A stretch of 64,000 nucleotides of DNA from Hyphomicrobiales bacterium (lineage in GTDB: Bacteria; Pseudomonadota; Alphaproteobacteria; Rhizobiales; Rhizobiaceae). Position 1 is the first letter of the stretch. The number at the start of each line of letters is the position of its first letter. Location: positions 62,001 through 126,000 of the forward strand of contig UBJR01000011.1 of NCBI GenBank assembly GCA_900465675.1. The letters run 5' to 3'. Below are positions 8,994 to 17,471 of the stretch, piece after piece. Under the pieces are notes generated by a model. It was not told the DNA's origin. It was given only the letters and a program-made list of their open reading frames with translations, and made no database searches. The translations under genes and the position numbers were made by a program.

Positions 8994-9073
8994 GGAAGTA
9001 CGTTACCGTAAACCGATCCGCGTTTACGCCCGGATCGCGGAATTTACGCCCGCATTTACAGTAACGTACTTCC
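8994..9073. promoter_or_regulatory. Divergent palindromic regulatory region (TTTAC-N5-CGTACTT pair)
   Basis: A 19-base arm at 8994-9012 is repeated inverted at 9055-9073 with one mismatch. Each arm contains TTTAC-N5-CGTACTT: minus strand 9012-8996, plus strand 9055-9071. Between them are two direct TTTACGCCCG repeats (9023-9032 and 9043-9052). The plus copy ends 53 bases before the ATG at 9125, matching the 52 bases seen before the FGE gene. It probably controls genes in both directions. Confidence 0.55.
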
Positions 9074-9124
9074 GCGCCGGAGAACCGGCTGGCTAGATGC
9101 ACGTCTTGTTCAAGGAGAGTGCAG

Positions 9125-9238
9125 ATGCGGTTCACGGATGCCAGCTCAGCTTCCCTGATTCGACCAGAGTGCGGCAGACTTTCCCGGCCGCCTACCGGCG
9201 ACATTTTCCGCGTCTGCTTTGGGACGTCGGCAGCATGA
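9125..9238 (+). CDS. 37-residue upstream ORF, translationally coupled to MscS gene
   Basis: ATG 9125 is preceded by AAGGAGAG, a far better ribosome site than that of the MscS gene itself. The ORF begins MRFTDASSASLIRPECG and ends at a TGA overlapping the MscS ATG (ATGA at 9235-9238). It shows no signal peptide or membrane segment. The most likely role is to bring ribosomes to the weak MscS start; a real peptide is not excluded. It was found by reading the second frame between the palindromes and MscS. Confidence 0.5.
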   Translation: MRFTDASSASLIRPECGRLSRPPTGDIFRVCFGTSAA

Positions 9239-11166
9239 TCAAATGCCTGGCAGGGTTGCTTGTATTCCTGATCCTTTCCGTGACCGCGCAGGCACAAACG
9301 CCCATTCCGGCGAGCGAAAAGAAGATCAACGATCTGGTCGCACTTCTCCAGGATCCCGATATCCAGGCCTGGCTCGAAAGCCGCAAGACGGCCGCAGCCC
9401 CGCCGGCGCCATCCGCAACTGCAGCCTCCCCCATCACAAGCTGGGAATCCGAGACGCGGGCGCGGATCGATACGGTCATCGCCGCCGTCCCGCGTATTCC
9501 GTCTGAAATTGCCGCAACGGCTGCCAGGACGCGTGCCGATGCGATCTCGCACGGATACGCCCCCGTCTTCGTTATTTTCGGTGGTCTCATCGCCATTGGC
9601 CTTGCCGCCGAATGGCTCTATCGCAGGATGCGCGGACAGCGGGAGGGAGCGGCTGCCGCGCTGATCCCGATCGCAGTCTTTGCCGGCGCCATGGCCGTGA
9701 TCTTCTTTGCAATCGAGTGGCCGCCGCTTGCCCGCATCACCCTGCTTGTCTATCTCAGCGCGTTCGTCGTCTATCGCACCGGATCGGTGCTGATCACGCT
9801 CGCGGCGCCGGAAGGGCTGCGGCAGCGCGCCAGGATCCTTCTCGGCATCACCGTGCTCGCCATCGCCACGGCAGCGCTCGGCCCGCCGCTCGGCACGGAT
9901 CCCGCCGTCACGGACGCGATCTCCTATGTGTTTTCGATCATCGTTCTCGCGCTCGGAATTGAGGCCGTCTGGTCCACATGGAGCCGGCCGAAACCCGCAA
10001 AGGCGATCGTCACCGGTGTGATGGTGGCGATGTGGATCCTCTGGTGCCTCGATCTGAAAGGCCTGTTCTGGCTCGGCCTCTACGCTCTCATCCTGCCCGG
10101 CATCCTGCGGGGTGCAGGAAATGTCGCCGAACACTTCACCTCGGCCGGGGCTGGTCTGCGAAATGTGCTGGTCGTCCGCGGAGCCCGGGCGATCGTCATC
10201 GCAATCGCCGCCGGCTGGCTGGCAATCGTCTGGCAGATGAACCCGGAAACCATTGGCCACCGCGATCCGATCGTATCGGCGATCTTCTATGGCCTGCTGC
10301 GCAGCGTCGTCGTTCTGCTTGCCGCCGATCTGATCTGGCATCTGGCCAAGAGCTGGATCGACGGAAACCTTGTGGCATCCGCGCCCGCTACATCCACGCC
10401 AGCCGACACAGCGCGGCGCGCCCGCTTCCGGACGCTGCTGCCGATCCTGCGCAATGCGCTTGCCGTCATGATTGCCGTCATGGCGGCGTTGATCATCCTC
10501 GCCCAGCTTGGCGTGGAGATCGGGCCGCTGATCGCCGGTGCCGGCATCTTCGGCGTGGCACTCGGCTTCGGATCGCAGACGCTGGTCAAGGACATCATCA
10601 GCGGCGTCTTCTACATGCTCGACGATGCTTTCCGTGTCGGCGAGTATATCCAGGCCAAGAATTACAAGGGAACGGTCGAGGGCTTCAGCCTGCGATCGGT
10701 CCGGCTCAGGCACCATCGTGGCCCCGTGTTCACCGTCCCGTTCGGCGAGCTCGGCGCGGTCGAAAACATGAGCCGGGACTGGGTGATCGACAAGTTCCGG
10801 ATTTCCGTCGGCTTCGACACCGATGTCGAAAAGGCCCGCAAGCTGACCAAGAAGATCGGCGCCGAACTGCTCGAAGATCCCGAACTCGGGCCTCTCTTCA
10901 TCGAACCCCTGAAGATGAAGGGCGTCGAGGAATTCGGCGACTACGGCATCGTGCTGGGCTTCGGCATGACCACGGTACCCGGCATGCAGACCTACATACG
11001 CCGCAAGGCACAGCTGCGGATCCGGGAAGCCTTCAGGGCAAATGGCATCGAATTCGCGCAGCCGACCGTCAATGTCGGTGGCGACGAGCGGGAGGGTGGA
11101 GCGGCCGCAGCCGCCGCCACCATCAAGGCGCAGCAGGCGAAAGCAGCTGCGGCAGCAGAAGTGTGA
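9235..11166 (+). CDS. MscS-family mechanosensitive channel with signal peptide and extra membrane domain
   Basis: 643 residues from ATG 9235, which opens a clean signal peptide (MIKCLAGLLVFLILSVTAQA then QTP); an in-frame ATG at 9097 would put a charged, non-signal sequence in front. A periplasmic helical region (residues about 22-95) and a long membrane part (about 100-430) lead to the pore helix GAGIFGVALGFGSQTLVKD (about 433-452), whose glycine/alanine pattern marks MscS. The cytoplasmic beta domain follows (PFGELGAVENMSRDW). The tail is alanine- and glutamine-rich. This is the large MscS type, whose gating is often tuned by the periplasmic part. Protects against osmotic downshock. First main gene of an operon with an outer-membrane protein. 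Confidence 0.88.
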   Translation: MIKCLAGLLVFLILSVTAQAQTPIPASEKKINDLVALLQDPDIQAWLESRKTAAAPPAPSATAASPITSWESETRARIDTVIAAVPRIPSEIAATAARTRADAISHGYAPVFVIFGGLIAIGLAAEWLYRRMRGQREGAAAALIPIAVFAGAMAVIFFAIEWPPLARITLLVYLSAFVVYRTGSVLITLAAPEGLRQRARILLGITVLAIATAALGPPLGTDPAVTDAISYVFSIIVLALGIEAVWSTWSRPKPAKAIVTGVMVAMWILWCLDLKGLFWLGLYALILPGILRGAGNVAEHFTSAGAGLRNVLVVRGARAIVIAIAAGWLAIVWQMNPETIGHRDPIVSAIFYGLLRSVVVLLAADLIWHLAKSWIDGNLVASAPATSTPADTARRARFRTLLPILRNALAVMIAVMAALIILAQLGVEIGPLIAGAGIFGVALGFGSQTLVKDIISGVFYMLDDAFRVGEYIQAKNYKGTVEGFSLRSVRLRHHRGPVFTVPFGELGAVENMSRDWVIDKFRISVGFDTDVEKARKLTKKIGAELLEDPELGPLFIEPLKMKGVEEFGDYGIVLGFGMTTVPGMQTYIRRKAQLRIREAFRANGIEFAQPTVNVGGDEREGGAAAAAATIKAQQAKAAAAAEV

Positions 11167-11193
11167 CAAGGGCCAAGGCCGAGGGGACGACAC

Positions 11194-11982
11194 ATGCACA
11201 GCAAGATTCGATTTGTCATTGGTGTTGCGGCACTGGCCGCCTTCGCCGCGCCTGCGGGTGCTGCCGATCTGCTGCCGGTAACAGCGCCGCAACCATCACC
11301 CGAGCGGCCCGACGGCTGGAGTTTCTCGTTCTCTCCCTATTTCTGGATTGCCGGTCTCGATGGCGAGAGCCAAGTGTTCGGCTTGCCGACCGTGGATGTC
11401 AGCCAGGATTTCGGCGCCATCATCTCGACCCTGGATTTCGCGTTCATGGGAGCGGGCGATGCCCGCTACGACCGTTTCAGCATCTTCACCGATATCAGCT
11501 ATGCGAGGGTAACCACCGACTCCGCCACGCCGCGCGGCATCATTGCCGACGACGTTGACCTGAAGACTGTGACCTTCACGGCGCTGTTGGGTGCCGCCTA
11601 CACGATCTACGAGGACCCGCAGGCGCGCCTCGACATTCTCGCGGGTGCCCGTTTCTGGCATGCCGAAACCACTATCCGCCTGAGTGGCGGCCTGATCGGT
11701 AATCTCGAGGGAACCGACAGCGCCAACTGGGTCGATGGTCTTGTTGGTTTCAAGGGCAGCTATTCCTTCACCGACAATGTCTACATGACCGGCTGGGCGA
11801 TGATTGGTGCGGGCGGCGCCGACCTCGACTGGGATGTGCTGGCCGGCCTCGGCTACAAGTTCAACGACACCATGTCAGCCGTGCTCGGATACCGTGCCCA
11901 GGGCGTCGATTACAGCAGTGACGGCTTCACCTACGACATGATCCAGCACGGCCCGATCATCGGCATGACGATCCGGTTCTGA
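11194..11982 (+). CDS. Outer-membrane beta-barrel protein
   Basis: 262 residues: signal peptide (RFVIGVAALAAFAAPAGA, then ADLLP), then alternating hydrophobic/polar strands rich in glycine and aromatics (SFSPYFWIAGLDGE, ARYDRFSIFTDISYARV, LGYKFNDTMSAVLGYRAQG). It ends in phenylalanine (GMTIRF), the usual terminal residue for Bam-dependent barrels. Possibly an 8-12 strand porin-like or lipid-associated barrel; no specific family recognised. It lies 27 bases after the MscS gene and is probably in the same operon, so a role in the envelope response to osmotic change is plausible. Confidence 0.75.
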   Translation: MHSKIRFVIGVAALAAFAAPAGAADLLPVTAPQPSPERPDGWSFSFSPYFWIAGLDGESQVFGLPTVDVSQDFGAIISTLDFAFMGAGDARYDRFSIFTDISYARVTTDSATPRGIIADDVDLKTVTFTALLGAAYTIYEDPQARLDILAGARFWHAETTIRLSGGLIGNLEGTDSANWVDGLVGFKGSYSFTDNVYMTGWAMIGAGGADLDWDVLAGLGYKFNDTMSAVLGYRAQGVDYSSDGFTYDMIQHGPIIGMTIRF

Positions 11983-12022
11983 AACTTGCGGCGAAGTGCA
12001 GATCCCAATCGGAGACCAACGC

Positions 12023-12817
12023 ATGAAGCCAGGAATTCTCTTTGCCGCAGCGGCCGCTGCGGCGGCCCTCCCGCTACCGGCTGTGGCGCAGGATGCCGAT
12101 CTCGCCAAGAAGCTTTCCAATCCGGTCGCCTCGCTGATCAGCGTGCCGTTTCAATTCAACTATGACAGCGGTTACGGCCCGCTCGACGGCGACAGGGCCG
12201 TGCTGAACATCCAGCCGGTCATTCCCATTTCGATCAACGACGACTGGAACGTCATTTCCCGAACCATCCTGCCGTTCATCTGGCAGAACGACATCGCCGG
12301 CAATTCCGGTAGCCAGTTCGGCCTTGGCGACATCACCCAAAGCTTCTTCTTTTCGCCGAAGGAACCGGGACCGGGCGGCATCGTCTGGGGCGCCGGCCCG
12401 GTCTTCCTGCTGCCGACCGCAACGGACAAGATGCTCGGCAGCGGCAAGTGGGGGCTCGGCCCGACCGCCGTCGTCCTGAAGCAGGATGGCCCCTGGACCT
12501 ACGGCGCGCTCGCCAATCACATCTGGTCCGTCACAGGCAACAGCGATCGGCCTGATATCAGCTCCACCTTCCTGCAACCCTTCATATCCTACACCACCCC
12601 TGATGCCTGGACTTTCTCGCTTAACACCGAAAGCACCTATGACTGGAAGAACGACCAGTGGGCCGTGCCGATCAATTTTTCGGTGGCAAAGCTCCTGAAG
12701 TTCGGCGAACAACCGGTGAGCTTCCAGGTCGGTGCCCGCTACTGGGCCGAAGCGCCCGAGAACGGACCGAACGGCTGGGGCTTCCGCGCCGGGATAACGT
12801 TCCTGTTCCCGCAATAG
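12023..12817 (+). CDS. Secreted beta-barrel 'transporter'-type protein
   Basis: 264 residues from ATG 12023 with GGAG eight bases upstream. The signal peptide (ILFAAAAAAAALPLPAVAQ) is followed by DADLAKKLSNPVASLISVPFQ, a conserved opening of outer-membrane proteins annotated loosely as 'transporter' or neuromedin-U-like. Later blocks include RTILPFIWQND, QFGLGDITQSFFFSP and GWGFRAGITFLFP; the last residue is Q after a terminal hydrophobic strand. The function is not established. Same direction as, and 40 bases after, the preceding barrel gene, so likely the third structural gene of the MscS operon. Confidence 0.7.
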   Translation: MKPGILFAAAAAAAALPLPAVAQDADLAKKLSNPVASLISVPFQFNYDSGYGPLDGDRAVLNIQPVIPISINDDWNVISRTILPFIWQNDIAGNSGSQFGLGDITQSFFFSPKEPGPGGIVWGAGPVFLLPTATDKMLGSGKWGLGPTAVVLKQDGPWTYGALANHIWSVTGNSDRPDISSTFLQPFISYTTPDAWTFSLNTESTYDWKNDQWAVPINFSVAKLLKFGEQPVSFQVGARYWAEAPENGPNGWGFRAGITFLFPQ

Positions 12818-12923
12818 GCTGGCGTCGGGAGAAGCGGTCTGTCACCTGCCTGATCGACATCGCCTATTGCATGCCTGATGGCGCTATGCGATTGCGCGGT
12901 CAGATATCGAAGGCGGACGACCC

Positions 12924-13415
12924 ATGACAGCATCGCGATACACCGATTACATCCAGGATCTGAAGGCAGCCCTGGACGATCTGCACGGCAATAGCGACCG
13001 GTACCAGACCTTCGATCTCCACGCCGAACTGGCGATGGGGGCGAACCTTCTGGTTTACGAGACGCGCAAGCGCAAGGGCCAGATCGACACCATGGCCTAT
13101 GCCCGAGCGCCGACAGGCAACAAGCCGATTGCGCCTGACATGGCCAGGGATCGTGTCCTGTCATTCCTGGCGATGCAGGAACACATCGCGCTGACGGGCG
13201 ATCCGATGATCAGCCTCAACGAGGAATATCCGCATGCGGTGATCAGCTTCGAGCACCGGGCGAAAGGTGCTGCCTCCAATAAATCGATGAAGATGATCTT
13301 TGCCGGCGTCAACGATGCCGAAGACGCTGCCCGCTATGTCACGGCCGTCGGCAATCCTGCCGCGATCGTTTCGACGCGCCCGCACGTTTCGAAGAAGCTG
13401 TGGGAGTGGAAATAA
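12924..13415 (+). CDS. Hypothetical protein
   Basis: 163 residues, ATG 12924 preceded by a purine-rich stretch. No signal peptide, membrane segment or motif I recognise. It is soluble, mixed alpha/beta, with a conserved-looking centre (FDLHAELAMGANLLVYETRK, then EEYPHAVISFEHRAKG). The 106-base gap from the preceding gene suggests it may have its own promoter. It ends just before a hairpin shared with the convergent prc gene. Real by coding pattern and length; function unknown. Confidence 0.6.
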   Translation: MTASRYTDYIQDLKAALDDLHGNSDRYQTFDLHAELAMGANLLVYETRKRKGQIDTMAYARAPTGNKPIAPDMARDRVLSFLAMQEHIALTGDPMISLNEEYPHAVISFEHRAKGAASNKSMKMIFAGVNDAEDAARYVTAVGNPAAIVSTRPHVSKKLWEWK

Positions 13416-13420
13416 CAGAC

Positions 13421-13447
13421 GCGGGCAGCGGCTTTCACCGCGCCCGC
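13421..13447. terminator. Terminator between convergent genes
   Basis: GCGGGC (13421-13426) pairs with GCCCGC (13442-13447), with an inner GCGG/CCGC stem and a CTTTCA loop, followed on the plus strand by GATTGTTTCTTCT. It lies between two convergent stop codons. Confidence 0.6.
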
Positions 13448-13473
13448 GATTGTTTCTTCTGCTCCTGAAAGGC

Positions 13474-15540
13474 CTATTTCAGGGTCGTCTCGTCGGCAAG
13501 AATAGCGCCGGCTTCGTCGAGCAGCACGTCCTTCGCCTTCTTGCGGGCATTCTCGATCGCAATATCCGCACTGAGGCTGCGCTCGTTTGACTGCAGGCCG
13601 TCATCCGGACCCGTGTCTTCGCCGCTGACATCGGCGCGCGCCTTCAGGCGCGCCTCGCGGGCGGCCTGTTCCTTGCGGCGCTCGGCCTCATTGAGGGAGA
13701 TAAGCCCCTTGTCGCGCTGCGCCTTCAGGTCGGCAATGTCCTCAATCAGGCTCTGATAGCCCGGATCGGTCTTGACGCGCGCATCATGGCGGCTCTGCAA
13801 CTGTGGCAGCACGCTCTTGATGTCGCCGAAAGGCTTATATTTTGCAGGCTTGATTTCCGTCCATGGCAGGGCGTTATCATAGCTCGTCTCGCCGAAGGTT
13901 TTCGGGTCGGAAAGACCCGGGAAGGCGATATCCGGGGTCACGCCGCGCAGCTGCGTCGTCCCGCCGTTGACGCGGAAGAACTGGGCGATCGTCACCTTGA
14001 GCTCGCCGAATTTGGGCTTGCTGTTATGCGCCATCTCGTCGAGATCGACGACGGTCTGCACGGTGCCCTTGCCGAAGCTCGGCTCTCCGATGATCACGCC
14101 ACGTCCGTAATCCTGGATCGCCGCAGCGAAAATCTCCGATGCCGAAGCCGAGCCGCGGTTGATGAGCACACCCACCGGACCAGTCCACAGGGGCTCCTGG
14201 AAGTCAGCGCTCTGGACCACGACCTTGCCATCCGTGCCGCGCTGCTGAACGACCGGACCATTGCCGATGAACAGGCCGGTCAGGTCAATCGCCTCGGAGA
14301 GCGAGCCGCCGCCATTGTTGCGGATATCGATCAGAACGCTGTCGACATTGTCCTGCTTCAGTTCCTCGAGCAGCTTGGCGACATCGCGGCTGGCGCTCTT
14401 GTAGTCCTGGTCGCCCTTCCGACGCGCCTCGAAATCCTCGTAGAATGCCGGCAGCGTAATCACGCCGATCTTGCGCGTGGCATCGCCGTCCTTGACCGAC
14501 AGGATATCCTTGCGGGCGGCCTGTTTTTCGAGGCTGATCTTGTCGCGCACCAGGCTGATGATGTGATGGCTGCCGTCGGCACTGGCTTCTGCGGGCAGAA
14601 TGTCGAGACGCACGACGGAGTCCTTCTCACCGCGGATCATCTGCACGACTTCGTCGAGACGGGTGCCGAGCACTTCCTTGATCGCGCCATTCTCGCCCTG
14701 GCCGACGCCGATGATGCGGTCGCCGACGGCAAGCTTGCCGGAGAGCTGCGCCGGGCCACCGGGCACGAGTTCGCGGATCGTCGTGTAGTCGTCGCGTTCC
14801 TGCAGGACCGCGCCGATGCCGACCAGCGACAGCTTCATCGAAATGTCGAAATCGGCAGAGGCCGAGGCGCCGAAATAGTCCGTGTGCGGATCGACGGAAT
14901 TGGTATAGGCGTCCATGAACGACTGGAAGACGTCGTCGCTCTTGTACTTGTAGGCGCGCTCCAGAGCGTTTTCGTAGCGCTTCTCGAGCGTATCGCGAAT
15001 GGCATCGTCCGCCTTGCCGCCAAGCTTCAGCCGCAGCCAGTCGCTCTTGACGCGCTTGCGCCAGAGATCGTCGGACTCGGCTTCGGACTGCGGCCACGGG
15101 GCGTTGTCGCGCAGCACGGAATAGTCTTCCTTTACGCTGAAATCGAATCCCTGCTTCAGCAGGCCGCGCGAATAATTCATGCGATCGACGACGCGCTGCT
15201 CATAGACGTTGAAGATCGTGAACGGGATCTGCAGGTTCTGCTTCTCGATGGCGTCGTCGATCTTGCTCTTGTCGGCCATGAACTTGTCGATGTCTGCCTT
15301 CAGGAAGATCATCCGGTCCGGATCCAGCGACTTGATGAAGTGATCCATGATCTTGGCCGACAGCGCATCATCGAGTGCGACGGGCCTGTAGCTGTAACGG
15401 GTCAGAAATTGCGCGCTCATTTGCGCAGCCTGGGCCTGCTGCTTCAGCGGCTCCAATACAGGCGGCGATGCAGCTTCCAGGGCATATGCGGACGGCGCGA
15501 TTGCAAGGAATAATCCGAATAAACCGTATTGTATGCGCAT
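13474..15540 (-). CDS. prc: Tail-specific carboxy-terminal processing protease (Prc/Tsp, S41A)
   Basis: 688 residues with a signal peptide (MRIQYGLFGLFLAIAPSAYA). The N-terminal Tsp domain (DHFIKSLDPDRMIFLKADI) is followed by a PDZ domain (about 235-320, ELVPGGPAQLSGKLAVGDRI) and the S41 peptidase core. The catalytic serine/lysine pair is S466 in GSASASE and K491 in SFGKGT, with D477; the spacing matches E. coli Tsp (430/441/455). The C-terminal DUF3340-like region is lysine/arginine rich. It degrades or trims periplasmic proteins with nonpolar C-termini, including peptidoglycan hydrolases. Full length for the Prc subgroup, which is longer than the CtpA type also common in rhizobia. Confidence 0.92.
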   Translation of the reverse strand: MRIQYGLFGLFLAIAPSAYALEAASPPVLEPLKQQAQAAQMSAQFLTRYSYRPVALDDALSAKIMDHFIKSLDPDRMIFLKADIDKFMADKSKIDDAIEKQNLQIPFTIFNVYEQRVVDRMNYSRGLLKQGFDFSVKEDYSVLRDNAPWPQSEAESDDLWRKRVKSDWLRLKLGGKADDAIRDTLEKRYENALERAYKYKSDDVFQSFMDAYTNSVDPHTDYFGASASADFDISMKLSLVGIGAVLQERDDYTTIRELVPGGPAQLSGKLAVGDRIIGVGQGENGAIKEVLGTRLDEVVQMIRGEKDSVVRLDILPAEASADGSHHIISLVRDKISLEKQAARKDILSVKDGDATRKIGVITLPAFYEDFEARRKGDQDYKSASRDVAKLLEELKQDNVDSVLIDIRNNGGGSLSEAIDLTGLFIGNGPVVQQRGTDGKVVVQSADFQEPLWTGPVGVLINRGSASASEIFAAAIQDYGRGVIIGEPSFGKGTVQTVVDLDEMAHNSKPKFGELKVTIAQFFRVNGGTTQLRGVTPDIAFPGLSDPKTFGETSYDNALPWTEIKPAKYKPFGDIKSVLPQLQSRHDARVKTDPGYQSLIEDIADLKAQRDKGLISLNEAERRKEQAAREARLKARADVSGEDTGPDDGLQSNERSLSADIAIENARKKAKDVLLDEAGAILADETTLK

Positions 15541-15672
15541 TCAGCTCTGTTCCAATTCTTGGTGCCGCGTATCAATGACCGATGTAGGTGGAACAATTAT
15601 GGCTTTTTGGCAACCGGGCGGATCGTCTCTGCGGATGTTTCCAATCGAAAACGGCTGCGGCTTGCAGCCCGG

Positions 15673-16923
15673 CTAACGCCTGCCGCCGGCCAGAAGCCGT
15701 GCTTCCGGGTCGCGCCGCAACCTCAACATCGCGGCACATCCCGCGAAGGGACCCAGCGCAAGCATCGTGAAGGCGCCCGGCCAGCCGAGCAGCGCCCGGA
15801 CCTCGGGAACGAGGTGAATGCTGACCATCGTGAGCAGAAAGCCCGCGCATGTCTGCGCCGTCAGCAATGTCCCGACTGAGCCGGGCTCCGCAAGCTCCGC
15901 GACCGAGGCCGAAAACTGGGCGGAGTCGGCAATCACGGTGATGCCCCAGATGATGGCCACGGGCACCAGCAAGCACAGCGGCGCGGAATAGAGCCAGCCG
16001 ATCAGCAGCGCGCATATGCCGCTGGCACTCATCGCAGTTGTGGTCACAAAGGTCCGGCCTCGCCTGTCGGCGACGATCCCGCCGAGCCAGGAGCCGGCCG
16101 CCCCGGCAGCGATGGTGGCAAAGGTCAGCCAGGCCGCCTTGGTGTCGGCGTTCTGAAGACCGCGCGCCGCAAACGACTGATGCAGGAAGACCGGCAGCCA
16201 GGCCCACATGGCGTAGAGCTCCCACATATGTCCGAGATAGCCGAGATTCACGCGCCGCAACGACGTCCGGCGCCAGCTTTCGGCAATCTTCGATAGATCG
16301 ACCGATGGCGCACGGCGGATGTTGGGGCCAAGCTTGGCGAAGGTGATGAGCACGGCAGCGGCCGCCGCCGATCCCGAAGCCACGCCGTAGATTGCACGCC
16401 ATTCGACATCGCCGACCGCCGCCAGAAGATGCGGGCTGGCCGAGCCGAGCGTCAGGGCGCCGACCAGAAGACCGATCAGAAGGCCGAGATCGCGGCTTGC
16501 CCAGGTCGCGGCCATGCGCATGCCGACCGGATAGACGCCCGCCATGCAGATGCCGGTCAGGAAACGCAGCGCGATCGCACCGGGGCCGACAGGCGCCATG
16601 AAGACGAGACATCCCGTGGCAATGGCGGCAATCGCGGCGCACAGCGCAAACAGCCGCCGCGGATCGAAACGGTCCGCCAGCGACAGATGCGCCGAGACGA
16701 CCGCTCCGGCCACGAAGCCGATCTGCACGGCCGTGGTCAGCATCGCCTCCTGCGAAGCGCCGATTGCATATTGCTGCTTGATGCTGGCGATTGCCGCGCT
16801 CGACGAGAACCACACGCTCATCGCCGCCACCTGCGCCGCGAGGATGATCGCCAGCGAAACGGCCTTTCGGCCGGCTGGCTTGGCCGGCGGATCGCCCGCG
16901 GCAGATGTCGCTAGGCCGCGCAT
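15673..16923 (-). CDS. MFS transporter
   Basis: 416 residues from ATG 16923, which follows the flavin reductase stop by four bases (TGACACGATG); an upstream ATG at 16950 is in frame but overlaps. About 12 hydrophobic helices; the loop after helix 2 reads SLADRFDPRRL and that after helix 8 reads IVADRRGRTFV, the duplicated MFS signature. Last gene of a three-gene operon with an LLM monooxygenase and flavin reductase, so it probably moves the monooxygenase substrate or product. Direction of transport cannot be told from sequence. Confidence 0.82.
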   Translation of the reverse strand: MRGLATSAAGDPPAKPAGRKAVSLAIILAAQVAAMSVWFSSSAAIASIKQQYAIGASQEAMLTTAVQIGFVAGAVVSAHLSLADRFDPRRLFALCAAIAAIATGCLVFMAPVGPGAIALRFLTGICMAGVYPVGMRMAATWASRDLGLLIGLLVGALTLGSASPHLLAAVGDVEWRAIYGVASGSAAAAAVLITFAKLGPNIRRAPSVDLSKIAESWRRTSLRRVNLGYLGHMWELYAMWAWLPVFLHQSFAARGLQNADTKAAWLTFATIAAGAAGSWLGGIVADRRGRTFVTTTAMSASGICALLIGWLYSAPLCLLVPVAIIWGITVIADSAQFSASVAELAEPGSVGTLLTAQTCAGFLLTMVSIHLVPEVRALLGWPGAFTMLALGPFAGCAAMLRLRRDPEARLLAGGRR

Positions 16924-16927
16924 CGTG

Positions 16928-17446
16928 TCAGGCCGCAGGTCCGGCCGCATTGACCGGCCTGGTCGCCACCCGATGAAAATCGCGTCCGAAATAGATCAAT
17001 CCATCGCGGCCCGGCTGATTGCGGACCGCCTTCACACGGCAATAGAAAACCGTATGCGTGCCGACCTCTGACACGGAATCGACCTCGCAATCGATGGCGG
17101 AGACTGCGCCATCAAGCACCAGCGCTCCGGTTTCAAGTGTGCTCCAGTTGGCACTGGCAAGGCGCTCGCTGACCGATAATCCCTTCGTCGCGAATTGCAT
17201 CGCGATCTCTTTCTGCTCGGCGCAGACAATATTGACGCAGAGATTGCCGTTCCGGCGGATGATCTCGTTATTGGCGCTGGAGCGATTGATGCAGACCAGC
17301 AGCGTCGGCGGCTCGTCTGTCACCGAACAGACCGCCGAAACCGTGCAGCCGGCAGGGCCTGCGGCTCCATCCGAGGTGATGATATTCACCGCAGCCGCAA
17401 GCCCGGCCATGGCATCGCGATACGCAGTTTTATCGACCACGTTCAA
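16928..17446 (-). CDS. Flavin reductase (FMN-binding split-barrel family)
   Basis: 172 residues. The sequence matches the HpaC/RutF/NtaB-type reductases: AVNIITSDGAAGPAGCTVSA at the N-terminus, the SVTDEPPTLLVCINRSSAN segment that binds FMN, NLCVNIV, and a terminal GRDFHRV. These enzymes use NAD(P)H to make free FMNH2 for two-component monooxygenases. It lies 25 bases downstream of an LLM-class monooxygenase and four bases from an MFS gene, so it is the obvious electron source for that oxygenase. It could also serve the second LLM enzyme at 42127, which has no reductase beside it. Confidence 0.85.
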   Translation of the reverse strand: MNVVDKTAYRDAMAGLAAAVNIITSDGAAGPAGCTVSAVCSVTDEPPTLLVCINRSSANNEIIRRNGNLCVNIVCAEQKEIAMQFATKGLSVSERLASANWSTLETGALVLDGAVSAIDCEVDSVSEVGTHTVFYCRVKAVRNQPGRDGLIYFGRDFHRVATRPVNAAGPAA

Positions 17447-17471
17447 TCCTTCCTGATGATGCTGAGAGCTG

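Noticed and set aside
8971..11292. A 773-codon open frame on the minus strand across MscS
   Set aside because: It is antisense to a clear MscS gene with a pore motif. Its product is rich in His, Arg, Asp and Gly with no domains, as expected of a shadow frame in GC-rich DNA.
13786..15513. A 575-codon open frame on the plus strand
   Set aside because: It is fully antisense to prc, which has a complete S41 active site and signal peptide. The antisense product shows no recognisable domain.
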